Shown: positions 54,755 through 64,000 of the stretch, piece by piece
Numbering within the stretch: position 1 is the first letter of the stretch
Layout: each line of letters starts with the position of its first letter
Source: Synanceia verrucosa
Lineage: Eukaryota > Chordata > Actinopteri > Perciformes > Synanceiidae
Length of the DNA: 64,000 nucleotides
Assembly (NCBI GenBank): GCA_029721515.1
Contig: CM056561.1
Span: 7,650,001-7,714,000, forward strand
Reading direction: 5' to 3'
Program-made: the position numbers and the translations under genes
The notes under the pieces: model-generated
Told to the model about the DNA's origin: nothing
The model's database searches: none
What the model saw: only the letters and a program-made list of their open reading frames with translations

Positions 54755-57700
54755 CCTATTCCACATTAACTATGTATGTGTTTGTCTATCTTTTGGCTCT
54801 GAAGACTTGAAGAGGTTGATATTTGTCTGTTCGCTCAGTTAAACACTGCAAATCAGTGTGCTCCTCTTTTTCCATGGCAAATATGCTCCTTATCCTTTGT
54901 AGTAACTCTATATATTACTGCTGAAGGTAGGAAGCTACTTAGCTGGGCGTGCTAGTGTTTGCAGCTTACATTTGAGCAGATAAACACAGAGGATCACAGT
55001 GTTGCAGACAAATTCAAACAGCTAAAAGTTGCTGAGTCGACATGTCGGGCAATAAGCACAATACACCTGCTCTGAACCCTGTGTGAGGTGAATCTGCTCC
55101 AGTGATTCTCAAGGAGCCACTCCATCATGCACACGAGTCTCACACACAAGACGAGATGCTGGAGTCACCACAGTGGATCAAAGCAACACTGCTAGATGAC
55201 CTCTCTTTGTCAAAACTGTACACACAAAAACCCAAATACTAACCTTGCGTCTCTTGCAAAATCAAAATTATATAAACTCCTGTATAGCATTCTAAAAATT
55301 CATTTTTATTTCACACAGGTATAAACGCTATTATCCAGAGCCTTTGGCATTTATAGCATGCTGTAAATGAACAAAAATGAACACATTTATTTACTTTCAA
55401 TACTCTTAACAGTATCAGACAATCGTTTCACCTAACTATTTAATTATTCTCCACTAGTGTACATACATCAGTTATGAAGAATTTAGGACTGAGGACTTTG
55501 GATGAAAACACAGAGAAGTGCTGCTGTTTCTTTGCTGTGTTCGACTCCAAAGGTGCTCTACAAAGTGAAAATGAATCCAGTGTTGACAGTGTTAAGGTGA
55601 AGCAGACAATACCGCAGCAGCTCTTACAATGGTTCAAGGCTGTGTCGCCGTTGTGTACTTGAGCTGCACAATGGCCTGCACTAGGAAGTGACTCATCCCA
55701 TAACCCAGGCCCTCTGTGGCTCAAAACAACTTCCCTACATGGTTTAGTGAATCTAATTGTTAATCTGGAAGTGATAAAAACTGTGTCGCAAAACTGCTGC
55801 ACTGAGGCTTTTATACAAAGAATAAGACCACATGGTTTATCTCTACCATGAGGGAGAACAGAGATTGTGAGTCAACAAGAAGGACAGAAATTCCACAAAT
55901 GAGACTAAACACAAGTGAGTGGTTTGTTTTTTTCATCTGGCACCATATCCTGACAGGACAGTGACTATCAGCCAGTAAAGGAAGGTCAGATGGGAATCAT
56001 GTCTCAAGTTTTGTTCTCTTCAGATGATAGACTGGTGCAACAAAATGTAACCACTCATAATCCACCCTATGTGCTGATTATTCAAGGTAAAAATACATAA
56101 CACCATTAAATTGTCATCCTTGTTGTTACTTTAATGACAACATAAAATGTAATTGTGGAGGATGCTTGGTATGTGCACAGACACAGCTCCCTGGGGAGCC
56201 TGTGGATGTTGGAGGGTGGTGCCTATACCCGCCCAGGAGATGCATGACCCAGATGTTTGCCGAATGGACATGACTAGCATAGGTGTGGTGGAGGTCAGGA
56301 GATGTTCATCAAGAGTAACCAGGAAATCAGCAACTCACTACTCACTACTGTACTCACGCAAAGTAAAAAAAGGAAATGATGGGAAAAAACAGAAAACCTT
56401 TGAGCTTTACAAGCTTGATGTAAATGTGAACAAGGGAGGGGAAATCTCCACAGATCTTTGACAAAAAGTAATTAGATTTTAGTGTGCAGCCCTGGGAAAT
56501 CAAGACATGGCTAATTACAGGTACAGTGGAGAACACAAGGTTTAGCAGAGAAAGAAAGTGTTTGATATTTGTTAAACAATGCAATATTTGTTTGATTATT
56601 GTATTGCCTGAATAATGGAGCCCAACAAGCTGCCATAAAATATCCACTTTTCAACACACATCAAAGGGGCGTTAGACAAATTCCTGAGTTGTGCTCGGCT
56701 CTTAACCCCTGCAGAACTTTGTATGCCCTGAGTGACAAATTACAGCGAATTCATGAGCGGGCAGGAAGAATTTTTCAGAGTGACACGATTCATGAAGTCA
56801 AACAATATAAATAACTGGACAGCATGAGGAGAGGCGCTAATGGATGGAGAGGAGCAGCAAACGGAAAGGGATGGGAGAGGAAAGGAGACAGGGACGCAAG
56901 GAGAGGTTTGGCAGCCAACAGTCAGTCTCCTGGAAAAGGTCATTTCCAAAGTAGCATGCCGTGGGGGGGCGGGACAAGCATCCCATAAAGCAGATAAAGA
57001 ACAATAGCAGGAACTATAGGCCACAAAATGACTGGAGCCTCTCCCTGGACCAGAATAATACAAAGGCCCGTAAGATCAGGACACATGCTCTGCATGAAGG
57101 AGACGGGGTAGATGAGATATTTTTTTATAATGTGATTAATGCTAATGCAACATGCAGGGTGGGGTCAGGCTGCCAGACATACATACTACAAACCTCACAA
57201 CACTCCGTCAGTCAAGACAAGACAGACCACAGAGTAACACAAAACTACTCATCTAATTTCACACCTTTAATGTGACTTCACATTTAAAATATGCACACAA
57301 AAATGGTGAAATCACTCAACATATTTTATGTCCATGTAGGTGCTGATTCCCTGTTGCTTTTAGACTAACTGAATGCACAATGGATTGCAAAACTGGCACA
57401 CTTTGCGGCTTGGTGTGCCACTCAGGTATTCCCATTTTCATTGTTTAAAATTCTAATAGCTGTCTGTGTTATGATGGAGCAGAAGGGTTTCGTCTAGTTT
57501 GGGGTTAACACTCGTATCCTTTTCCATTCAACGCATTGTTCCTTTTACCACTGATTAATATCTTGTTTAAACAGCCTACAGACACACCACGCCGTCTGTA
57601 TGTTCATAAATCCTCTGGAGTTGATCAACACAATGGCCCACATTCCTGGCATTTAAAGGAAGTCCCTTATATCGCTGCATCTCCTCTCCACCAGAGACAC

Positions 57701-59389
57701 AAACATTCTAGGAATATGACACTGGAACAAAAACAACTCTCTGCATGCTTGTCTATTTATTTCATTTAGGCTAGTTTAAAACACTAATGAGACAGGGACA
57801 CGTCACACTTAACGCATTGCTGGACCTCTCACCTACACCCAGTTTGACTCCAGTTACATCTTTAGCAATGTCTTCTCTTTCGTGGAATAACAATTGAAAA
57901 GGGAGAATTTCCTTCATCTTAAGCCATTGTTTTCCTTTTTTAAATTAAAAAGAAATGGCAACATTTATCGGGGTTAAATCATTTGACCTGACTCCAGCAT
58001 TGTCACTGTATGTGGGATCACCAAACACCCCCAGATTCAGGTTCCCACTGAGTGAAAACAACAATGATTTCATATCCTTTGAATTAAAACAGCGCTAACA
58101 ATGATAACAAACTGATTTTTACATTAACAATAAGTCAGTGGTCTGTTGCAGTGATGACCTCTACTCATGGCAGCACACAGCAGAGGAGGGAGAGGAAACA
58201 CTGAAGTGCATAAAAATATACAGCGATGTAACAACCCGTTGGTCTGTACAGCCTGCTGTCAGAGGATCTCTGCAGATAGAGACATTGCCACACACTTGCT
58301 AGTAGATCGTCATCGTAAGGGATGATTGAGAGGGCCTGACTTTGCGTCAATCCTTACCTTTTTAGTACAATATGACACTGGGTGAACAAACGTGGGTACA
58401 GCAGAGTACTATTGGCAGCCGTATGTTACACACAGAAACATGCACTTCTTGAAAATTTAAATCTGTGAGTTGACTGGCTGCTTTAGCTTTTAAACCATAG
58501 ATGAAACCATTTTAGTGTTTTTTCATGTTAATTTAAAGATTAAAAAAAGAAGCTTTCCATCATATCTAGCTTTTTAACAACATCACAGATTTTTATAATG
58601 TTATTTAATTCATCAGCATAGTGAAAACTAAACTCTGATTTGGGGAGACATTGGTCAGATTTGTTGGGTGGCGCTTGTCAAATTGACAGTGCCAGTCAGA
58701 TGAACTTTATACACACTTTATTTATTTTTTACTGGGAAAAAAACCCCAGCACCACCAGCTTTGCTGCAGAATTATGTGGATTACGTGGTTCATTTTTAAA
58801 TGACCTTCTATCTAACATCTTGGACTGTTCGAGCCCAAAACTGTGGGTATTGTCCTGTCCATTAGGAAACAACAGGAAAGAGTGGCATTCCCTGAACTTC
58901 CACATGTAGCCTCATGAGATGGGAGAGGCTCATTCACAGCACCCGACACAGGCTTACAGAGATAGATAATCTTTTTTTATATCCACCTGTCAAATTCTAA
59001 TCAACCAAAGCTCTCATCTACTTGGTTCTGTCTGACAAAGATCAACATCTCCCTCATATGACCAGAGTCAAGGTGTGGTTTGATCCATGAACCAGGCTGC
59101 CATGTGTGATTAAGTTTCACAGGGGTCTCATGGGTTCCAGAACCTTTTTCCTGGTGGCTACACGGTTTAAACACCCACCCATTACAGACATCCATCCTTC
59201 TCGGAAATGAACTCCTCGCTAACAGACATGGTTTGAGGTTACGCCTCAGCAATAGGACTTTGATCTCTTCAGGCGTTTCACAGTGGTATACATTGTATGC
59301 CATAATTGCACCTCCTCTGAGCTTGTACCTCCCGCAGAGCTCTCTGGAGGTCATGAGGGAGGATATATTGTCTAGTTGTGCAAAGGATG

Positions 59390-59390
<1 letters not shown>

Positions 59391-59420
<30 letters not shown>
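59391..59420. repeat. GT microsatellite
   Basis: About 14 GT units with one AT interruption, 340 bp before slc26a10. Confidence 0.9.
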
Positions 59421-59422
<2 letters not shown>

Positions 59423-59672
59423 TGGAGGGAGGGGTTGGGAGTGAAGGAAAGGCAGATTGTATTCCTTTCTGTTGAAAGAAATCCCTCCAGCAGTAGGACC
59501 CAGAGGGGGAGAGACTGGACCAGCACACCTTTATGTTGTCAGAGGCAGGACAAAGATGTGAAAAAGTTGTTCAACATTGGAACAAAAAAGGTTGAGCTTT
59601 GAGCCATGTCATTGGCTAAGAAGAGCCAGACAGGAAAATGCAGTGGCTCTTGAGGTCAAGGCAGCGTCTGCT

Positions 59673-59678
59673 ATAAAT
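59673..59678 (+). promoter_or_regulatory. slc26a10: Candidate TATA box of slc26a10
   Basis: TATAAA lies 87 bases before the start codon and predicts transcription from about 59700. The leader would be about 55-60 bases and would contain an upstream ATG at 59723. Confidence 0.4.
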
Positions 59679-59759
59679 GAATTGCAACAGACAGCACCTT
59701 TACTGACTCCACAGCAGCATACATGGTGAGCCATCATCGCTCATCTCTACAGGCACAAC

Positions 59760-60024
59760 ATGAGCGCCTCTGTGGCTGTCTACAGGAATATTTACACTGA
59801 GGACCGCTTCAAACAGGCCTACGGCTCCGATGACAACACAAGTGGAAGTGTGCGGTTCCGGGAAAAGCTCGCTGAGAGGTGCAGGTGTTCAAGGCGAGCC
59901 TGCCTTCACCTGTTGAGGGAGAGAGTTCCCATTTTCAACTGGCTGCCAAGATACAGACTAAAGAAATGGATTTTAGGAGACACTGTTGGGGGACTGACAG
60001 TTGGTATTCTTCACATTCCACAAG
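59760..60024 (+). CDS. slc26a10: slc26a10 coding exon 1
   Basis: 88 codons plus one base. It holds the cytoplasmic N-terminus, then RVPIFNWLPRYRLKKWILGD and the first membrane segment, VGGLTVGILHIPQ. The donor CAAG|gtgaga splits the Gly of IPQG. Confidence 0.92.
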
Positions 60025-63000
60025 GTGAGATAATAATCATCAGGATCAGAGGACACTTAATTATGGCTGCCGGTCCCCAAAAGGGAAAATATTTGAGTAT
60101 GTTAAATAGATTCATTAAGTTATTTAATTTTAAAGTCAGTTGTGCCAAGAGTTTTCTCCACTATACTCTACAATATAGCACATTTTATACAAACATGCAG
60201 CCCAAAGTGCTTCATATAACAAGATAAAAACTAAATGAACAATGGAAAAAAAAGGTAAAAATAAAGAGAGGAAGCTTAAAACTAAGGATATAACATGAGG
60301 TAACATGAGTAACAGGGGTAAAATGAGTGATAAAACTTAAACTAAGGCTATAACAACACTCCAAATTAAAAACCAGATGTAAAATAGGGGTCTTTAATTT
60401 CCTCAGTCTGAGGTCAGTTGAGAAACACTTCTTTAATTTTCAACAATGACCAACAACATTAGTATTCATGATTACATTTTATGAAACAGAACAATTTAAT
60501 GTAAAATGAGTAAAAGTACAGATTTTACATTCTGAACATAGATTTGAAAATATGTTAAACTGTGTTTTTGAATGGCCTTCCCTAAACAGGCATGGCTTTC
60601 GCCTTACTGACATCTGTGGCGCCAATATTCGGCCTTTACACCTCCTTCTTCCCTGTGGTCCTCTATATGATCTTTGGCACAGGTCGCCATGTGTCCACAG
60701 GTAAGACTTGTATCCACATATCATCTGTTTATGATGCTTAAGTGTCGTTAACCATCAAGGTTACATCATCTCATGCATGTGCTCTGAATTCATGTGTCAG
60801 TTCGTTTTCTTCTCTCACTGACATGATAGGTTTGTTCTCAGGTACCTTTGCTGTGGTGAGTCTGATGACTGGCTCTGTGGTGGAGCAGCTTGTTCCCACT
60901 CCTCTGGAGATGAACTCAAGTTCGTCTGAAGCGGCCGACTTTGAGGCCCAGAGGATTGGAGTTGCCTCAGCTGTAGCACTGCTCTCAGGGATTATTATGG
61001 TAAGACAAAGTTGATTTAACATAAAATGCAACAATAGTGCTACTGACATGGCAGGTCTTTCTTTTTGTCACAGCACAGCTCATAATTAATGTTAATCTCT
61101 TGTGCCCCAGCTCTGTATGTTTGGTCTTCAGCTGGGTTTCCTCTCCACCTATCTGTCAGAGCCAATTGTTAAGGCTTTCACCAGTGCTGCTGCCTTCCAT
61201 GTTACAGTCTCACAGCTGCAAAGCATGCTGGGGCTGCGGCTCCCTCGCCACACTGGGACCTTTTCCCTCTTTAAGGTAAGCAATGTTTCACAATGACATC
61301 TTGGTCATGCAGTGCCACTAGCTCACAGCTCACTGACTGGTGTGTTCAGACTTTAGCGTCAGTGATGGAGAACCTGCCTCACACCAACATGGCTGAGCTG
61401 CTCATCTCCTTGGTGTGCTTGGCTGTTCTGGTGCCTGTCAAGGAGATTAACATGCGTTACCGGCAGCGTCTGCGTACTCCCATTCCTGTGGAGATCCTCA
61501 CGGTTAGTTGGATCTATGAATGCTAAGGGTGCATTTTTTATAAACAAAATTATCAACAGGTTACAAGTCACTGTGTTGCACTTCATTTTTCAGGTGATTA
61601 TTGCCACAGGTGTGGCCTATGCCTCCTCGCTGGACACTACTTATGACATTGAGATAGTTGGACACATCCCAGCTGGGTAATCTTTTAGATTTGATTAAAA
61701 ACAACAAACTGCAAAAGAGCTCAACCGCTTCTTGTAGTTTAACATTCGTCTTGTCCTCAGATTCCCGCGGCCACAGATGCCCGCCTTGCACACGTTCCCT
61801 GACATTGCTGGAGACACAGTAGCCATTACATTTGTAGGTTATGCTGTTTCAGTCTCACTAGCCATGATCTATGCAGATAAACATGGATATTCCATACATC
61901 CCAACCAGGTAAAGTGAGAAAATGTCACAGCAGCTGCTCGCTGAGATGTTGGACTTTCTCATCAGTCTGGTAACTTTTTGTGTTGAACCTGTGCTTGTTT
62001 TCAGGAGCTCCTGGCTCATGGCATCTCCAACACTGTGTCTTCTTTTTTCACCTGCTTCCCCAGCTCAGCCACTCTTGCAACTACTAATATACTTGAGAGT
62101 GCTGGAGGATACACACAGGTAGCGTACACAATATGCAGCAAGTTCTGAGTCATGCTTACAAGCCATTGGTAAGGTCATACCAAAGGGAAGAAAGTGAAAG
62201 ACCCTATTCATCACTCTCAAATTGATCGAAAGGTCATTTTAATATAAAATGAACTAAAAACTACATGTAGGTTATTGTGTTTACAATGCTTTAAACTGTA
62301 TGCAGCAGGCATGTACTGTATATTCAAACATGCTCAACAGAGGAATAAAAATTTTATTTATTTTTTTTGTTCAGTTGTATACATACTGTATGTGTATGCA
62401 CCTAGTTGAAAATGATGAAAAGAATTTGCTTGCATTTTAAACTTCCATATTATGAATACAGAAAATGCACCAAAAAAATGTAGCAAAGTGTATGAAACAC
62501 ATTTGTATTTGCAGTAAAGGATGTGTGTTCTGTCCCGCAGCTCTCCGGTTTGTTCACAAGTGTGGTTGTTCTGATTGTCCTGCTGCTGATAGGACCGCTG
62601 TTCTACTTCCTACCAAAGGTGTGTTTATTTTTTATGCGATTGTATCTGAACAAGAATGATAGAAAAAGGAGGGAATGTTCACTCATCTCATCCTTTTATC
62701 TCTATCCCCAGGCGGTCTTGGCATGCATCAACGTCACCAGCCTCAGGCAGATGTTCCTGCAGTTCCAGGACCTACCTGAACTGTGGAGAATCAGCAAGAT
62801 TGACTTTGTAAGGCAATAGATTGCTACAGCAATATAAGACATGAACATAAGTATATATTCTTCAATATGGTCCCTATGCATTATAATACAATGCAAGGGA
62901 ATGAAAGGAAGTTGCCTAATTAGCTCCCTAGTTACCATTAGGTCAACGACTGACCCATAAAGCACAGCTAATTGGGGTTTTCAGTCTCTTCACATATTGG

Positions 63001-64000
63001 TTCATGTTATCCTGCTCAGGCTGTGGTCATTTGCGAAGTGTTAATTCACCTCATCTCACATATGCGTACAGAAACAATTTACCGCTCTAATTTAGACTTA
63101 AATTAGCACTTGAAACTGCACTTCCAGTGATTATTTGTAACATGTGTTGTGAGAGTTCACACAGGTTTCTATACAGTCTGATAAGTTAAGCTAAGCTAAT
63201 AAGTTGATGTGTTAAATAATAACTGTTGTGTCACAGCTGTAAGGTTATTTGAACACTCTTCCAGCCAATGATATTGTTATATCCTGACATGACCGTGTTC
63301 TATCCTGGCTTGTGTAGATGGTTTGGGTGGTAACCTGGCTCTCTGTAGTGGTACTCAATGTGGATCTTGGCCTAGCTATCGGTGTGGTTTTCTCTATGAT
63401 GACCGTCATCTGCCGCACACAAAGGTACATTTTCCTTTCCTTCTGCACCAGTACTATGATGCATCCAGCTAGGATTCTTGCCAATTACTCTATTGTAATA
63501 AATACAACATCTGAGACCCGAACTGAATATTTCACTGATTTGCTGCTAAAGTATGTCTGAGAGGGATTATAAAGCTTGAGGAAAAAAAAAACAAAAACAA
63601 ATAAAAGTCAACAAGGACATAGTGAGCATTCAAGCTGCACTGAAGCTTTGAACTAAAATTCATTATAGACAATCACTGCATACTTTTCAGGTTATGTAGG
63701 CAGAAGTTATTATGTGTTATATGATCGACCCATATTTCCAACAGGGCTGGCTGTTCAGTGCTTGGTCGGGCCAGCAACACAGAAATTTACAGACCTCTGG
63801 AGAAGCACAGCAAGGTGAAACAATGACTTCACACTTGTTTAGTTTTTAAATGAATATTAAAGCAGTTTCTCGTATTAAACTTGATGTGTATGATATTCAT
63901 AATCTCCATGATGGTACAGTGGAGAATGAAGGTGGGATGATCTTGTTTTCCTTTTAGTGCTATGAGATACCTGGAGTGAAAATCCTGACTTACAATGGGC
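59760..64000 (+). CDS. slc26a10: Solute carrier family 26 member 10, anion-exchanger family (3' end beyond window)
   Basis: SLC26 proteins are multi-pass membrane carriers of chloride, bicarbonate, sulfate, iodide and similar anions; the substrate of member 10 is not established. Exons are 59760-60024, 60590-60700, 60842-60999, 61111-61275, 61350-61502, 61594-61676, 61761-61908, 62005-62118, 62541-62618, 62712-62807, 63318-63424, 63745-63814 and 63958 to the edge. All are phase-consistent and give 530 residues so far. The family signature IPQGMAFALL...FGLYTSFFPV...GTGRHVSTGTFAV spans 86-131. A luminal loop has an NSS sequon (about residue 144). ESAGGYTQLSG spans the exon 8/9 junction near 399. 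VKILTYNG at the edge is the start of the STAS domain. The ATG at 59760 begins MSASVAVYRNIYTEDRF, a usual SLC26 N-terminus. Its position after arhgef25 matches the human order ARHGEF25-SLC26A10. The reading frame is intact. Confidence 0.92.
60169..60400. repeat. Diverged teleost interspersed repeat in slc26a10 intron 1
   Basis: Contains TACAATATAGCACATTTTAT, then ATGCAGCCCAAAGTGCTTCA and an A-rich GATAAAAACTAAA stretch. This resembles a widespread fish repeat end with the consensus form TATAGCAC...CTCAAAGTGCTTTACA. The right boundary is uncertain. Confidence 0.5.
60590..60700 (+). CDS. slc26a10: slc26a10 coding exon 2
   Basis: Encodes MAFALLTSVAPIFGLYTSFF through GTGRHVST, the core of the SLC26 signature. 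Confidence 0.96.
60842..60999 (+). CDS. slc26a10: slc26a10 coding exon 3
   Basis: Encodes GTFAVVSLMTGSVVEQLVP, a loop with MNSSSSEAADFEAQ, then the membrane segment GVASAVALLSGIIM. Confidence 0.94.
61111..61275 (+). CDS. slc26a10: slc26a10 coding exon 4
   Basis: 55 codons. LCMFGLQLGFLSTYLSEPIV and KAFTSAAAFHVTVSQLQSML match the conserved SLC26 block around FLS..L...GF.TGAA..V...Q. Confidence 0.96.
61350..61502 (+). CDS. slc26a10: slc26a10 coding exon 5
   Basis: 51 codons. TLASVMENLPHTNMAELLIS is followed by a membrane segment, then KEINMRYRQRLRTPIPVEIL, the conserved INxxYxxRL..PIPxE block. Confidence 0.96.
61594..61676 (+). CDS. slc26a10: slc26a10 coding exon 6
   Basis: Encodes VIIATGVAYASSLDTTYDIE then IVGHIPAG, matching the family block VGxIPxGFP. 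Confidence 0.94.
61761..61908 (+). CDS. slc26a10: slc26a10 coding exon 7
   Basis: Encodes FPRPQMPALHTFPDIAGDTV then AITFVGYAVSVSLAMIYADK and HGYSIHPNQ; the family form is ...FxxKHGYxIxxNQEL. Confidence 0.96.
62005..62118 (+). CDS. slc26a10: slc26a10 coding exon 8
   Basis: 38 codons. ELLAHGISNTVSSFFTCFPS is followed by SATLATTNILESAGGYTQ, the conserved EL.A.G..N..SSFF.C.P block. Confidence 0.96.
62541..62618 (+). CDS. slc26a10: slc26a10 coding exon 9
   Basis: 26 codons. LSGLFTSVVVLIVLLLIGPL then FYFLPK, a membrane segment ending at the LP.A motif. Confidence 0.95.
62712..62807 (+). CDS. slc26a10: slc26a10 coding exon 10
   Basis: 32 codons. AVLACINVTSLRQMFLQFQD then LPELWRISKIDF matches the family block AVLA.I...L...F.Q......W..SK.D. 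Confidence 0.95.
63318..63424 (+). CDS. slc26a10: slc26a10 coding exon 11
   Basis: MVWVVTWLSVVVLNVDLGLA then IGVVFSMMTVICRTQ, the last membrane segments, with the conserved D.GL..G motif. Confidence 0.95.
63745..63814 (+). CDS. slc26a10: slc26a10 coding exon 12
   Basis: AGCSVLGRASNTEIYRPLEK then HSK, the linker between membrane region and STAS domain (family form LG....T.IYR.......). Confidence 0.94.
63958..64000 (+). CDS. slc26a10: slc26a10 coding exon 13 (cut by window edge)
   Basis: CYEIPGVKILTYNG at the start of the STAS domain; the exon continues beyond the window. Confidence 0.9.

Larger units (their letters stand above)
41245..59672. other. 18.4-kb region without a recognised gene between divergent sp5l and slc26a10
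   Basis: No exon with family similarity was found on either strand. Contents seen are an AT run (41780-41795), CA repeat (42128-42151), micro-ORF (44142), TTTA repeat (44612-44639), teleost repeat (46130-46310), MITE-like element (51489-52366), 8-bp tandem repeat (54723-54754) and GT repeat (59391-59420). Eleven ATCAAAG/CTTTGAT motifs are scattered through it. Several segments of mixed composition, for example 48640-48780, 49680-49850, 53040-53330 and 56660-56830, are free of repeats and could be conserved regulatory elements, but only an alignment can tell. Confidence 0.55.

Noticed and set aside
63170..63210. TTAAGCTAAGCTAATAAG motif resembling the reverse of the GTTAGCTTAGCTTAG repeat
   Set aside because: The flanks do not match the rest of that repeat, so the similarity is too short to call.
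1..64000. CRISPR arrays, operons, phage genes or other prokaryotic-type systems
   Set aside because: Intron-containing vertebrate genes occupy the window. The only tandem arrays are microsatellites, and no regularly spaced repeats with unique spacers are present.

Overview
The window looks like nuclear DNA from a bony fish, most likely a spiny-rayed (percomorph) teleost. The genes have many short exons with GT...AG introns and AT-rich introns. CA/GT microsatellites are abundant, and several repeats have the look of families common in teleost genomes. No bacterial, viral or plasmid features were seen. The species cannot be named from the sequence alone.

Three protein genes are supported. (1) arhgef25 (p63RhoGEF/GEFT), plus strand, coding exons 1-16 from 9973 to 35966. 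It is a Gq-activated Rho guanine nucleotide exchange factor with a cysteine-rich, probably palmitoylated N-terminus, a DH-PH tandem and a long Ser/Pro-rich tail; I assemble 688 residues. (2) An Sp5-type zinc-finger factor, best named sp5l, minus strand, two exons (40863-40916 and 39460-40500, 364 residues), convergent with arhgef25. (3) slc26a10, an SLC26 anion-exchanger-family gene, plus strand, 13 exons from 59760 to the window edge. Its transmembrane region is complete and the sequence stops at the entry to the STAS domain. Human ARHGEF25 and SLC26A10 are also neighbours (12q13), so the order confirms the assignments; the Sp5-type gene between them is the fish-side difference.

Layout. 1-9600: no complete gene, one orphan coding-like exon (498-636), a tRNA-derived SINE-like repeat and a MITE-like element. 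9600-37690: arhgef25 with a 14 kb first intron and a 1.7 kb 3' UTR. 37690-39460: the convergent gap, with the probable sp5l 3' UTR and a candidate minus-strand micro-ORF. 39460-41245: sp5l and its TATA-type promoter. 41245-59670: 18 kb without a recognisable gene, lying head-to-head between sp5l and slc26a10. This is the natural regulatory territory of a developmental transcription factor; it holds a MITE-like repeat, a common teleost repeat and a cluster of TCF/LEF-like ATCAAAG motifs. 59670-64000: slc26a10.

The three genes are not an operon and do not obviously share a pathway. They are a conserved neighbourhood: a Gq-to-RhoA effector, a Wnt/FGF-responsive developmental regulator and an anion transporter. 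I found no convincing new biological system. The items most worth checking are the orphan exon near position 500, which fits in phase onto arhgef25 exon 2, the 66-residue candidate membrane microprotein at 38137, and the regulatory desert upstream of sp5l.
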